From Methylacidiphilales bacterium (GTDB taxonomy: Bacteria > Verrucomicrobiota > Verrucomicrobiia > Methylacidiphilales > UBA1321): a DNA stretch of 63,509 bases. The notes below the pieces were generated by a model. The model had not been told where the DNA came from and did not search any database. It saw only the letters and a program-made list of their open reading frames with translations. Shown here one piece after another: positions 7,641 to 16,135 of this stretch (position 1 is the stretch's first letter; each line of letters begins with the position of its first letter). The DNA lies in the NCBI GenBank assembly GCA_021272315.1, contig JAJSLI010000115.1, positions 1-63,509 on the forward strand, in the 5' to 3' direction. The position numbers and the translations under genes are program-made.

Positions 7641-9510
7641 ACATGGGCCGCAGGCCGGCCAATTTGGCGCGGGCCTCGGGGAAATCGGGTCTGATCTTGA
7701 GGGCCTGCTCGTATTGTTCCTCCGCCTCGGGGATGTGGCCGGTCTGCTGAAGGACGGAGCCGAGGTCGTAGTGAGCGGCGGAATCAAGGGGATTGATCTT
7801 CAAGGCTTGTTCGTATTGTTCCCGGGCCTCGGGCAGGCGGTCCGTCTGCAGCAGCGCGTTGCCCAGGTTGACGTGCGCGGCGGCATTGTAGGGGTTGATC
7901 TTCAAGGAGAGCTGGTACTGTTCAATCGCCTCGGGCACCCGGCCTGACTGCATGCGGAGCAGGCCCAGATTGTTGTAGGCCTCGGCATAATCAGGCTTGA
8001 TCGCCAACGCCTGCCGGTATTGGTCCTCCGCCTCGAGGGTCCGGCCACCCTGCATAAGGAGGACGCCGAGGTTGTAATGGGCCTCGGCGTAATCGGGTTT
8101 GATCGTGAAGGCCTGCCGGTATTGTTCCTCCGCCTCGAGGGTCCGGCCGCTTGGCATGAGGAGAACGCCGAGGTTGTAATGGACCATGGCGCAGCCGGGG
8201 TTCCTGGCGATGGTGGTGCGCCAGAGCGTTTCGAGATCGCGGAACATGTGGCATTGGCTCCAGGTCAATCCCCCCAGAACGAGGAGCAGGCCGGCGCAAA
8301 GGGCGGGTTTGAGGCCGGGACTTTTCCGCTCAAAAAAGTCGAGCGCGACGGCCAGTCCCGCCCCGGCGAGGGCCAGCGGTCCCATGCAGGCCAGATATTG
8401 AAAATGATCGGCCACAAACGAGAAGCGAAAGAAATAGAGGTTGAAAAAACCGAGCACCGGAAAAAGTGAAATGACAAAGTAGGCGGCCACGAAGAAAACG
8501 GGGCGCAGTTCTCCTTTTCGGTTCCACCACAGGAAAAGCAAAACCGCCAGCACCGCCGCAGCGGGGAGGTAGCTCAGCAGCTGCGCGGTGTCGATTTGCC
8601 AGCGCGGGTAGATAAAGATCAGCGGGTGGGGCCAGATCAACTTGCCGAGGTAAAACCAGACGGCGTTGCCGGCGATGGCGATGCGTTCCGGCCAGCCTTG
8701 ATTCCATTCCGCGCCCGCCGCATGGGAGTGGAACCGTTGCTCCCAGACCGTCCAGCCGGACGCCGCCAACGAGAAGAGGAACAAGGGCATGAGCCATAGA
8801 ACATTGGCCGGGCGCCAGCCTTTCTCCCGCCACCACCAGCAGAGCCCCAGCACCACCGGCAGCATGACCGTGGAGGTTTTGCTCAGGACCGCCAGCACGG
8901 CGAAGACGAGCATGAGGACGTATTCGCGCCGGATGTTGCGCCGCCCATCCGGGGCTACTCCCGCATCCAGCCATTTCAAGAAGAAGAGAATGGCGAGCAG
9001 GTAAAAAACGCCCGACTGGGTGTTTTTGAGTTCGCAGACCCACGCCGCCGATTCCACCTGCACCGGGTGAAGCGCCCAGAGGGCGGCCCCGAGCCACGCG
9101 CCCGGCACGGCCAGTCGGAGCAGCACACGCCAAAGCAAAATCGCGCCCGCTGCGTGCATCAGGACGTCGAGGAGGTGAAACGGGAGCGGATCGAGTCCCC
9201 AAAGCGCGTGCCCCACCCATAAGGTGGTCAGGGTCAGCGGAAAATAGTCGGCGTTGCCGCTGGTCCAGATGTTGGCAAATCCGAGCGGCCCGATGATGCA
9301 GGGGTTCTGGGTCAGGTGCAGGTCGTCATCCCAGACGAATCCGGCTTTCCACACGGGCTGATAGGCGAGGAGGATCATCGCCACCAGCAGGACGGGTCTC
9401 CAGTAAGCCGTGATCAGACGGCTCACGTAAATCAGTTCCGCGTCGTCTCGCGTGGGTTGGGCGGCCTCCGGCAAATTCTCGTGCTTCTTCTCGTTTGCGC
9501 CCTGGGCCAT
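7639..9510 (-). CDS. TMTC-like membrane glycosyltransferase with C-terminal TPR domain
   Basis: 623-residue protein. Residues about 35-430 hold roughly ten membrane segments with features of GT-C / TMTC-type O-mannosyltransferases: an early acidic loop WDDDLHL near residue 59 (candidate catalytic Asp pair), FHLLDVLMHAAGA, and ALHPVQVESAAWV. Residues about 433-623 are six TPR units (YNLGVLLMPSGRTLEAEEQY and similar). Bacterial members of this group are presumed to glycosylate extracytoplasmic proteins or lipids, but the substrate is unknown. Two TPR units near 8004-8207 are almost identical at the DNA level, a sign of recent internal duplication. It is convergent with the PEP-CTERM operon, whose products would be plausible but unproven glycosylation targets. 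Confidence 0.8.
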   Translation of the reverse strand: MAQGANEKKHENLPEAAQPTRDDAELIYVSRLITAYWRPVLLVAMILLAYQPVWKAGFVWDDDLHLTQNPCIIGPLGFANIWTSGNADYFPLTLTTLWVGHALWGLDPLPFHLLDVLMHAAGAILLWRVLLRLAVPGAWLGAALWALHPVQVESAAWVCELKNTQSGVFYLLAILFFLKWLDAGVAPDGRRNIRREYVLMLVFAVLAVLSKTSTVMLPVVLGLCWWWREKGWRPANVLWLMPLFLFSLAASGWTVWEQRFHSHAAGAEWNQGWPERIAIAGNAVWFYLGKLIWPHPLIFIYPRWQIDTAQLLSYLPAAAVLAVLLFLWWNRKGELRPVFFVAAYFVISLFPVLGFFNLYFFRFSFVADHFQYLACMGPLALAGAGLAVALDFFERKSPGLKPALCAGLLLVLGGLTWSQCHMFRDLETLWRTTIARNPGCAMVHYNLGVLLMPSGRTLEAEEQYRQAFTIKPDYAEAHYNLGVLLMQGGRTLEAEDQYRQALAIKPDYAEAYNNLGLLRMQSGRVPEAIEQYQLSLKINPYNAAAHVNLGNALLQTDRLPEAREQYEQALKINPLDSAAHYDLGSVLQQTGHIPEAEEQYEQALKIRPDFPEARAKLAGLRPM

Positions 9511-9579
9511 GAATTCGGTGATTATGGCGGATCAAATGCCGGGTGTGAAAGGATGATTTGAGGCGGATGGAGACGCTGC

Positions 9580-11022
9580 TCACGCGGGATTTTCGGACAG
9601 CCGCTGGCGGCGTTGCGCGAGGTCTTCGCGGATGGTGTGGCAGAAGGCTTCGTTGAGCGGGTAAAAAAAGAAGACCACGCCGATGAGGGCGTAGCCGGCG
9701 GCGGGAATGAGGCTGACCATGAGCAAAATGCCGTAATTGGCGGAGGCGCTTTGGGCGACGTGGGCGACGTAGCCGTACTCTTTCAAGAGATAACCGGAGG
9801 CGGCGCCGCCGATGCCGAGGCCGATCTTTTGGGAGCAACTGTTGGCCGAAAAGATGATGCCGGTCATGCGGACGTGGAACTTCCATTCGGCATAGTCGGC
9901 GGTGTCGCCGATCATGGCGAAGTAGAGCGGCGCGCTGATTCCGCCGATGTAGCCGAGCACCAACTGGCTGATGAAGACGGCGTTGAGGTTCGCCGGCGGA
10001 ATATAGTAAAAGGCGACGCACCCGCCCGCCATGGCCAGGAGGCAGCCGATGAAGAGGTTCTTCTTGCCGAAAAGCTTCACCCATTGCCGGACGGTGACGG
10101 CGCCGACGATGAACCCGACGCTGCCCATGACGAGGAAGAAGCTGATCTGATCCATGCTGAAGAGGCCGAGAATGCCGATCGGCTTCGCTTCGATCCCGAG
10201 GTAATATTTGGCGTAATAAATCTTCGCGGCGCCGCTGATGGTGTTGAAGATCGACCCGCACCCGGCGATGAACATGAAGACCCAGGGCTTGTTGGCAAAG
10301 AGGGACTTGAGGTCCCTGCCCAGGTTCGTCTTCTGCCCCGGGGGCGGCTGGATGCGTTCCTTCGTGGTAAAAAAGGTGGTGAGGAAAAACGCAATGGCGA
10401 TGAGCGAAAAGAGGCCGACGGTCAACTGGTAACCCTTGGCGTCGTCGCCATGGCCGAAGGCGCTGATGAGCGGCAGGGTCAGGGCATTGACGGCGAGGGC
10501 GCCGATTTGCGCGCAGCCCATGCGGAAGGAATTGAGGCTGGTGCGGTCGAGCGGCTCGTCGGTCATCACGCCGGAGAGCGCGCCGTAGGGGACGTTGATC
10601 GCCGTGTACATGATCATGAGCAGGTTGTAGGTGATCCAGGCGTAGATGATCTTGCCCTCGACGCTGAAGGCGGGCGTGGTGAACGTGGCGACGAAGACCG
10701 CGGCAATCGGGATGCAAAACCAGACGAGGTAAGGGCGGAATTTGCCCCAGCGGGTCCGGGTGCGGTCGGCGGCCGCGCCAACGACGAGGTCGACGAAGCC
10801 GTCCGAGACGCGCGCGAACAAAAACAGGGTGCCGATGGCCGCGGCCGGAATGCCAAAGATGTCGGTGTAGAAGAAGAGCAGGAACGAGGTCATCGTTCCC
10901 CAGACGAAATTGCAGGCGGCGTCGCCCAGGCCGTAACCGAATTTTTCCAGGAACGAGAGTTTGGCGGGCACGGGTTGGGAGGCGATGGGGTGCTTGGGAG
11001 GGGAGCGCAGCCGGGACATCAT
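9580..11022 (-). CDS. GPH-family sugar:cation symporter (MFS superfamily)
   Basis: Twelve-segment transporter of the glycoside-pentoside-hexuronide:cation symporter type (MelB/LacS/YicJ group), 480 residues from the ATG at 11022. Typical features are LGDAACNFVWGTMTSFLLFFYTD at the first segments (melibiose-carrier style FYTDIFG), FARVSDGFVDLVVGAAADRT in the second, RTRWGKFRPYLVW in the cytoplasmic loop, and NVPYGALSGVMTDEPLDRTS. It should import a glycoside or oligosaccharide with a cation. A TTG at 11040 would extend it by six residues; no clear ribosome-binding site supports either start. A 3' remnant of a glucosidase gene lies just upstream on the same strand. Confidence 0.85.
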   Translation of the reverse strand: MMSRLRSPPKHPIASQPVPAKLSFLEKFGYGLGDAACNFVWGTMTSFLLFFYTDIFGIPAAAIGTLFLFARVSDGFVDLVVGAAADRTRTRWGKFRPYLVWFCIPIAAVFVATFTTPAFSVEGKIIYAWITYNLLMIMYTAINVPYGALSGVMTDEPLDRTSLNSFRMGCAQIGALAVNALTLPLISAFGHGDDAKGYQLTVGLFSLIAIAFFLTTFFTTKERIQPPPGQKTNLGRDLKSLFANKPWVFMFIAGCGSIFNTISGAAKIYYAKYYLGIEAKPIGILGLFSMDQISFFLVMGSVGFIVGAVTVRQWVKLFGKKNLFIGCLLAMAGGCVAFYYIPPANLNAVFISQLVLGYIGGISAPLYFAMIGDTADYAEWKFHVRMTGIIFSANSCSQKIGLGIGGAASGYLLKEYGYVAHVAQSASANYGILLMVSLIPAAGYALIGVVFFFYPLNEAFCHTIREDLAQRRQRLSENPA

Positions 11023-11052
11023 TGCAGTTTTGCCGCGCAAGGCAACGCCGTG

Positions 11053-11103
11053 TTAAAATTGGGCGAGGCTGCGGAGTCAGTCGGCGATGAGGGAGGTCCA
11101 GCC
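11053..11103 (-). pseudogene. 3' remnant of a GH63-like glucosidase gene
   Basis: Bases 11063-11105 match 44266-44308 (the end of the intact glucosidase gene at 44256-46946) at 40 of 43 positions in the same orientation relative to the coding strand. Translated, the fragment reads GWTSLIAD-stop-LRSLAQF-stop, against GWTSLIADCLRGLAKA-stop in the intact gene; the Cys codon TGC has become TGA (11077-11079). The fragment is directly downstream of an unrelated membrane-protein gene and directly upstream of the GPH sugar symporter. It is best read as the last trace of a paralogous glucosidase gene that once preceded the transporter. Confidence 0.6.
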
Positions 11104-11121
11104 GGATGTCTCGGTTTGCAA

Positions 11122-11673
11122 TTACGACTCCTTCGGTGGTGAGTGCACCCCTGGCTCAGGGGCACGTTCAATCTTGATCCGAGGTGCCGTGAAATGCAGC
11201 CTCCATAGTTCACCCGGCCCCAAGTGCCGGCTGATCGCGGCAAAAACTGCGTAGTTGAGAAAAGAAAGGCCGGCCCAGCCCACCATGGCGCAAAACTGAT
11301 ACCAATCGTCCCCAGGACCTGCCGTTAGAAAAGCCAGCCGGAACGTTCCCTCCTTGTGGGCCAACTCAAGGCCCTTTTCCAAATAGAGAAATACAAGCGC
11401 GAGGGCGGTAAAAAGAAGGGTATCGTAAAGAATTTTAAGAAATGGCGCGGACGAATGGAAGGGTTTGGACAAAGGGGTGCTCTCGATGACCAGGACTGCC
11501 TTGGCGGCGATAAGAGCGCCCACCATGGCCGCTCCAAATCCATAGAAACTGATATGGTAATGAGCCAGGATCAGCTTTTTCAGGGCGATGAAGATCCCAA
11601 AATAGAAGGCAAAATAGAGAAACAAAACGGCAAGCTCTTTTACCTCTTTCTTTAGCCATTGTATCGTTTTCAT
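11122..11673 (-). CDS. Hypothetical four-pass membrane protein
   Basis: 183-residue protein of unknown function with about four hydrophobic segments (near residues 14-36, 44-63, 83-99 and 125-145). The N terminus is basic (MKTIQWLKKEVKELA) and the C-terminal 30 residues are polar and proline-rich. I do not recognise the family. It has no close operon partner: downstream on the same strand lies only a glucosidase gene remnant and then the sugar symporter. Confidence 0.7.
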   Translation of the reverse strand: MKTIQWLKKEVKELAVLFLYFAFYFGIFIALKKLILAHYHISFYGFGAAMVGALIAAKAVLVIESTPLSKPFHSSAPFLKILYDTLLFTALALVFLYLEKGLELAHKEGTFRLAFLTAGPGDDWYQFCAMVGWAGLSFLNYAVFAAISRHLGPGELWRLHFTAPRIKIERAPEPGVHSPPKES

Positions 11674-11951
11674 GGGTTGAAGATGAAATTAGCGCTCAAT
11701 TACTCACCGAAGGCTTTGCTATCTCCGCCATGTCGCGCTGAATGTACCCGTAGACTTGGAGCAAAACAGGTTTTAGTTGGATTAAAATTAAAGCCAAGGT
11801 TATTGAGGGCTTCTCAAGCGTACTTAAAATTTATGTTAATCCAACAAACCAGCAAAGGCGAGAAGGTAGTTTGGGAGGGTAAAATCGTTTAAAAAATCAC
11901 CCAAAAGTATCGTTTACAATAACGATTATTTATGAAAATCTCTTCATCCTA

Positions 11952-12650
11952 ATGAATCGTTTTTCAAAATTATTTCCCCTCTACCTTGTCGTTGGTCTCG
12001 GATTGGGTCTGGCCGGTTGCGCGTCGGTGAGCGTCAAGAACCTCGACGCGGGAGGCAACGCGTTCCCACCGGCAACGAAGCCCGCTGTCATCTACGTTCT
12101 GCCTTTTGACACGGGCTATGGCGAATTCAATGTCGACCGTCAGGGCGCCGAGCTGGCCGATTTCAAGCAGAACCTCCAGCAAATGTTGTCCGCCGCGCTG
12201 ACGGCGGAAATTCCCGAGCATCTCGTGCCAGCCCAGGCGGTGAACTCGGTTCCCCAAAAAACCAACGCCTGGATTGTTTGCGGAAGATTCATCCGGGTCA
12301 ACCAGGGCAGCCGGCTGTTGCGCAGCACGGTCGGATTCGGCGCGGGCGGGACGAAAGTGGAAACGCAGGTGTTTGTCTACAACCTGGCCGATAGCGCCAC
12401 CGCGCCGTTCCTCACCTTTGAAACCACGGGAGGAAGCGGCGCCTCGCCCGGCATGGTAGCCACCGGTCCGGGCGGCGCGGCCGTCTCGGTGGTCAGTTCG
12501 GCAATCAGCGGGGTCGGCGGTGTGGCGAGCGGGCTTACCGATGACACCAAGCGCACGTCGCGCATGATCACCGCCACGCTGTCCAACTACATGTACACGC
12601 AGGGCTGGATTTCGAAAGATCAGAGGCTGACTCCAAAAATGTCCGAATAG
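11952..12650 (+). CDS. DUF4410-like lipoprotein
   Basis: 232-residue lipoprotein with a signal peptide ending in lipobox LAGC (Cys at residue 23). The mature part resembles the DUF4410 group of Gram-negative lipoproteins: an early YVLPFDTGYGEFNV strand, a GRFIRVNQGSRLLRSTVGFGAGGTKVE block near residues 112-140 (the GxG-T segment typical of these proteins) and a glycine-rich membrane-like stretch. It would sit in the outer membrane facing the periplasm; the role is unknown. A short inverted repeat ATCGTT-6-AACGAT at 11909-11926 lies 26 bases before the start and could belong to its promoter. The DUF3300 gene follows 78 bases downstream of its stop. Confidence 0.75.
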   Translation: MNRFSKLFPLYLVVGLGLGLAGCASVSVKNLDAGGNAFPPATKPAVIYVLPFDTGYGEFNVDRQGAELADFKQNLQQMLSAALTAEIPEHLVPAQAVNSVPQKTNAWIVCGRFIRVNQGSRLLRSTVGFGAGGTKVETQVFVYNLADSATAPFLTFETTGGSGASPGMVATGPGGAAVSVVSSAISGVGGVASGLTDDTKRTSRMITATLSNYMYTQGWISKDQRLTPKMSE

Positions 12651-12728
12651 CCGATCCGCAAAACCAATCCCATCCACGGCGGGAGAAATAGCGGGCCCGC
12701 ATTGAAGTTCATCCCACAGTTGACGCTT

Positions 12729-13970
12729 ATGCTCAAACAACTCCGAATATCTCTCTCCTTGATCACCATGATCGGTCTCATGACCGCCCCCCTCCCCCTG
12801 ATGGCGCAGTCCACCGAACCCACTCTTTCCGACGAGCAGCTCGATTCGCTGCTCGCGCCCATCGCGCTTTATCCGGATCCGTTGCTGGCGCAAATACTGC
12901 CCGCATCCACCGCGCCGGGGGACGTGGTCATGGCGGCCCGTTATGTGGCGGCTAAAAAAGACCCGGATCAAATCGACGCGCAACCGTGGGAGGAAAGCGT
13001 CAAGGCGCTGGCGCGCTACCCGGAAGTGCTCCAGATGATGGACGAGAAACTCGACTGGACCACGGAGTTGGGCCAGGCCTTCATCGCCCAGCCGGACGAT
13101 GTTTTCAACTCGGTGCAGCGGCTGCGGGCCAAAGCCCAGGCCGCGGGCAACCTGAAGGACACTCCGCAGCAGGTGATCGTGGTGGAAAAGGAAATCATCA
13201 CGATCATGCCCGCCGATCCGCAGATCATCTATGTGCCCCAATATTCACCGCAGGTCGTTTATGTTCAGCAACCGGCGACTGTCGTGGCGCCCGTCATTAC
13301 CTTTGGCGTCGGATTTGCGATGGGATTTTGGATCCACAACGAATTGAATTGGTACAATCGCAACATCTATTACCACAATTATGGGTGGAACAATCATTAC
13401 CACGGCGGGGGCAACTATTACGGCGGAAGCAACAACAACATCAATATCGACAACAGTAACAATATTAATATCGGCAACGGGAATGGGAATGGGAATCGCC
13501 CCGGCAATGGTAACGGAAACGGAGGCTCGGTCTGGAAACCGCAAACCAAGCCGAAGCCGGAACAACTACCTGCTTACGGTGGTAATAATGGGAACCGTCC
13601 GGGCAACGGCGGCAGTGGGAATAACAGCAAGTTGCCGAACAATGGCAACGGGCGGCCAGGCAACGGCGGTAGCAACCCTGCCAATAAGCCGGCCCAATTG
13701 CCGGCCAACGGTAATAACAGGCCCACAGGCAACGGGTCTCAACAAAAACCATCCACTCAGCCCACCCGGCCCCAGACCAACCCGGGCCAGGGAAACCAGC
13801 AGAAGCCAACAACCCGGCCCACGCAACCTTCCACGCGACCCAGTCCGACACAAACTCCCAACTTCTCGCGTGAGGGAACCAAGCAGCGTCCGGCTGGCGG
13901 CAATCAACCTGCATCCGGCAATCGCTCCGCACCCGGTAATAATGGTGGCGGCGGTCGTCTTCAGCGCTGA
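12729..13970 (+). CDS. DUF3300 secreted protein with Asn/Gly/Pro-rich tail
   Basis: 413-residue exported protein. From the ATG at 12729 (an upstream TTG at 12702 is less likely) there is a signal peptide ending near PLPLMAQS. Residues about 30-165 match DUF3300: LDSLLAPIALYPDPLLAQILPA, then WEESVKALARYPEVLQMMDE and DVFNSVQRLRAKAQ. The motif DPQIIYVPQYSPQVVYVQQP follows, then a hydrophobic GVGFAMGFWIH segment. From about residue 225 onward the chain is low-complexity, first Tyr/His/Asn-rich, then Asn-Gly-Asn repeats, then Pro/Thr/Gln-rich. DUF3300 function is unknown; export to the envelope is likely. It probably forms a transcript with the preceding lipoprotein. Confidence 0.82.
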   Translation: MLKQLRISLSLITMIGLMTAPLPLMAQSTEPTLSDEQLDSLLAPIALYPDPLLAQILPASTAPGDVVMAARYVAAKKDPDQIDAQPWEESVKALARYPEVLQMMDEKLDWTTELGQAFIAQPDDVFNSVQRLRAKAQAAGNLKDTPQQVIVVEKEIITIMPADPQIIYVPQYSPQVVYVQQPATVVAPVITFGVGFAMGFWIHNELNWYNRNIYYHNYGWNNHYHGGGNYYGGSNNNINIDNSNNINIGNGNGNGNRPGNGNGNGGSVWKPQTKPKPEQLPAYGGNNGNRPGNGGSGNNSKLPNNGNGRPGNGGSNPANKPAQLPANGNNRPTGNGSQQKPSTQPTRPQTNPGQGNQQKPTTRPTQPSTRPSPTQTPNFSREGTKQRPAGGNQPASGNRSAPGNNGGGGRLQR

Positions 13971-14048
13971 GCCGCAAGCCAGCGTCGAGATAAAAGAATA
14001 GAAAGAGGCCGGGCGAACCGACTTTTTTATTTTTGACCACGTGCGATC

Positions 14049-15269
14049 TTACTTTGTCTCCTCCGGCGGTTTAACGTGACGAAATCCGCGGTAAAGGGCT
14101 ACGTCGTAAACGATCTTCAGTCCTCCGGCCAGATAGATCGGCGCACTCACCAGCGCCGTGGTGGTCAACATAATCCCGGCGAGGGAGGGGGCCAGCCCCG
14201 ATCCGAGGGAGCGTACGGTCGCGGTGATGCCGTTGGCGGCGGAACGCTCCGACGCGGGCACCACGGCCATCACGTAGGACTGGCGCGCGGGGACATCCAT
14301 CTGCGAGATCAAATGCCTCAGCAGTAAAAACCCCGCCGCGAGATGAAAATTCGGCATGAGGGGCACGGCCATCAAAAGCAAGTTGGACGGCAAATGGGTG
14401 AAGACCATGGTGTTGACCAATCCCAGGCGTTTGGCCAGCGGTACCGCGACCAGGGCCGAAATGCCGGACAACATATTTGTGATAAAAAACAGGCCGCCCA
14501 GTTCCAGGTTGGTTGCGCCGAATTTCAAATAAAACCAATAGGCCAGGATGCTTTGCACGATGAATCCACCGGCAAAGGCATCGAGGGCAAAGAGGGCGCT
14601 GAGGCGCAGGACCACGGGTTGGGATTCATGCAATCCCGTCCATTGCGCCACCGGACCGCGCAACTTCACCGGGGCGATTTCGACTTCGACGGCCCGGCTG
14701 AGTTGTGTTGAGAGAACGATCAGGACCAGCCCCGCTCCGGCGTAAAACCAGAACAGCCACTCGTAGCTTGAGAGGGGAGAGACGCCCTGTCTTTGCCAGC
14801 AGCCGGACAAGGCGCCTCCCGTCAAAGCCCCCAGCGCGGTGGCGCTGAAACCGGCGACGTTGTACCACGCGACATAGTGGGTTCGAAGGTGGTCCTCCAC
14901 GATATGGGCCAGGGCGGCTTGTTCCACCGCGAGGAACGGTCCCACTTCGTTGCCGGCCGGACTGATCACCCCGATGGTCATCGCCAAGGCCAGCAGCCAA
15001 AAATTTCCCGTCATCAGCACGGCCAGACCCGCCGCGATCATCAACATTCCGCTGATGACCAGCGTTCTCCGGCGTCCCCACCGGTCGGCGCGGGTGGTGA
15101 GGAAGAGGGAAATGACGGCATCGCCCAGCAGGGTCAGAGTCAACAGCCATCCGACCTGGGTTGTCGTGAAGCCGCGCGCGGTCAGGAAAAAGACTAAAAT
15201 GACCGAGACGAGTCCAAACGCAAACAGGCGAAGGCTTCGTGTGCAAAAAAGAAAGACGATATCCCTCAT
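14049..15269 (-). CDS. MFS transporter
   Basis: 406-residue major facilitator superfamily permease with about 12 membrane segments. The loop between segments 2 and 3 contains the MFS signature variant TTRADRWGRRRTLVISG (near residues 56-72). Other conserved pieces are GNEVGPFLAVEQAAL and the late DVPARQSYVMAVVPASERSAANG, typical of drug/metabolite-type efflux members. The substrate cannot be named. I start at the ATG at 15269, which has a GGAAG about eight bases upstream; an in-frame TTG at 15284 is the alternative. It converges with the DUF3300 gene and diverges from the toxin-antitoxin operon. Confidence 0.85.
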   Translation of the reverse strand: MRDIVFLFCTRSLRLFAFGLVSVILVFFLTARGFTTTQVGWLLTLTLLGDAVISLFLTTRADRWGRRRTLVISGMLMIAAGLAVLMTGNFWLLALAMTIGVISPAGNEVGPFLAVEQAALAHIVEDHLRTHYVAWYNVAGFSATALGALTGGALSGCWQRQGVSPLSSYEWLFWFYAGAGLVLIVLSTQLSRAVEVEIAPVKLRGPVAQWTGLHESQPVVLRLSALFALDAFAGGFIVQSILAYWFYLKFGATNLELGGLFFITNMLSGISALVAVPLAKRLGLVNTMVFTHLPSNLLLMAVPLMPNFHLAAGFLLLRHLISQMDVPARQSYVMAVVPASERSAANGITATVRSLGSGLAPSLAGIMLTTTALVSAPIYLAGGLKIVYDVALYRGFRHVKPPEETK

Positions 15270-15376
15270 AAACCGGACTTCCAATTTGCATCCGGGTGGC
15301 GCTCCAGTTCAATGGATAAAGGTTGTTTTTGTTTCCAGGTACAACTTGGGAACGAGGGGGAAACGGAGAACGTCTC

Positions 15377-15406
15377 TTGACGCATGTTCTCAAATATGAG
15401 AACATA
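15377..15406 (+). promoter_or_regulatory. Palindromic operator and putative promoter of the toxin-antitoxin operon
   Basis: ATGTTCTCA (15384-15392) and TGAGAACAT (15397-15405) form a perfect 9-bp inverted repeat separated by AATA, 18 bases before the toxin start codon. A TTGACG hexamer (15377-15382) abuts the left arm and AACATA (15401-15406) could serve as a -10 at 18-base spacing, so the palindrome occupies the promoter. This arrangement is expected for autoregulation by the HTH antitoxin. Confidence 0.7.
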
Positions 15407-15423
15407 CCCATAAAGGAAGACGG

Positions 15424-15789
15424 GTGCCGCGAACACGAGTCATATTCTACCGGGAAGAAGATGGAACCTCCCGGTTGCTCACTTGGCTCGACGGTTTGCC
15501 CGCAAAGGTTCAATTGAAATGTTTGGCAAGAATCGAGAGGTTAAAACAGGAGGGACATGCCTTGCGGAGGCCGGAAGCGGACTTTCTGAGAGACAAGATT
15601 TACGAATTGAGGGTTGGATTTAATGGGATCAACTACCGGATGCTCTACTTTTTTCACGGCAACATCACGGCGGTGATTTCGCACGGAATCGTCAAAGAGG
15701 ATAAAGTCCCTTCAAAGGAAATAGAAAAGGCCATCGAACGAATGATGAAATTTGAGAGTGATCCGGAAACCCGCACCTACAAGGAGTGA
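15424..15789 (+). CDS. RelE/HigB-family toxin (Gp49-like)
   Basis: 121-residue protein of the phage-derived Gp49/HigB group of RelE-fold toxins, which usually cleave mRNA at the ribosome. Visible features are RVIFYREEDGTSRLLTWLDGL at the N terminus, the central RIERLKQEGHALRRPEADFL, then IYELRVGFNGINYRMLYFFH (family pattern LYELR...YRILYF) and the C-terminal KEDKVPSKEIEKA. The start is a GTG at 15424 with AAAGGAAGA just upstream. It precedes its antitoxin by four bases, the order typical of HigBA pairs (toxin first). A palindromic operator lies upstream. Confidence 0.88.
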   Translation: MPRTRVIFYREEDGTSRLLTWLDGLPAKVQLKCLARIERLKQEGHALRRPEADFLRDKIYELRVGFNGINYRMLYFFHGNITAVISHGIVKEDKVPSKEIEKAIERMMKFESDPETRTYKE

Positions 15790-15793
15790 CAAC

Positions 15794-16135
15794 ATGAGAA
15801 AACCCAAAATCGAGAAAACCAGCGATGCGATTGATATTTTGCATCGGCGCTATGTCCGGGGTGATGCCGGGAAGCTCGCGGCACTGGAATCAATTCGGGC
15901 TGATAATGCGGTGGCTCGGAAGATTTACGACCTGCGCACGAAAGCCGGACTGACTCAACGGGAACTGGCCAAGATGGTGAAAACAAGCGCCTCAGCCATT
16001 TGCCGGTTGGAAGGTGCCGATTACGAAGGGCATTCCCTGGCGATGTTTAACCGGATCGCCGAGGCCCTTGATCGCCGGGTTGAGATTCGATTCGTACCAA
16101 CGCGACATGGTGGTGAACGCCCTGTTCTCGTTTAG
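15794..16135 (+). CDS. HigA/XRE-family antitoxin
   Basis: 113-residue DNA-binding antitoxin. The N-terminal 40 residues should bind the toxin; a helix-turn-helix of the XRE/Cro type follows (IYDLRTKAGLTQRELAKMV, then TSASAICRLEGADYEG, about residues 48-84). The ATG at 15794 follows the toxin stop by four bases with AAGGAGTG upstream as ribosome-binding site. It likely represses the operon by binding the 9-bp-arm palindrome at 15384-15405. Its stop overlaps the convergent peroxiredoxin stop by four bases. Confidence 0.88.
   Translation: MRKPKIEKTSDAIDILHRRYVRGDAGKLAALESIRADNAVARKIYDLRTKAGLTQRELAKMVKTSASAICRLEGADYEGHSLAMFNRIAEALDRRVEIRFVPTRHGGERPVLV

Noticed and set aside
9613-11142. 509-codon open frame on the plus strand
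   Set aside because: Antisense to the GPH symporter; composition is Glu/Gly/Arg-rich shadow of a GC-rich membrane protein gene and it has no domain.
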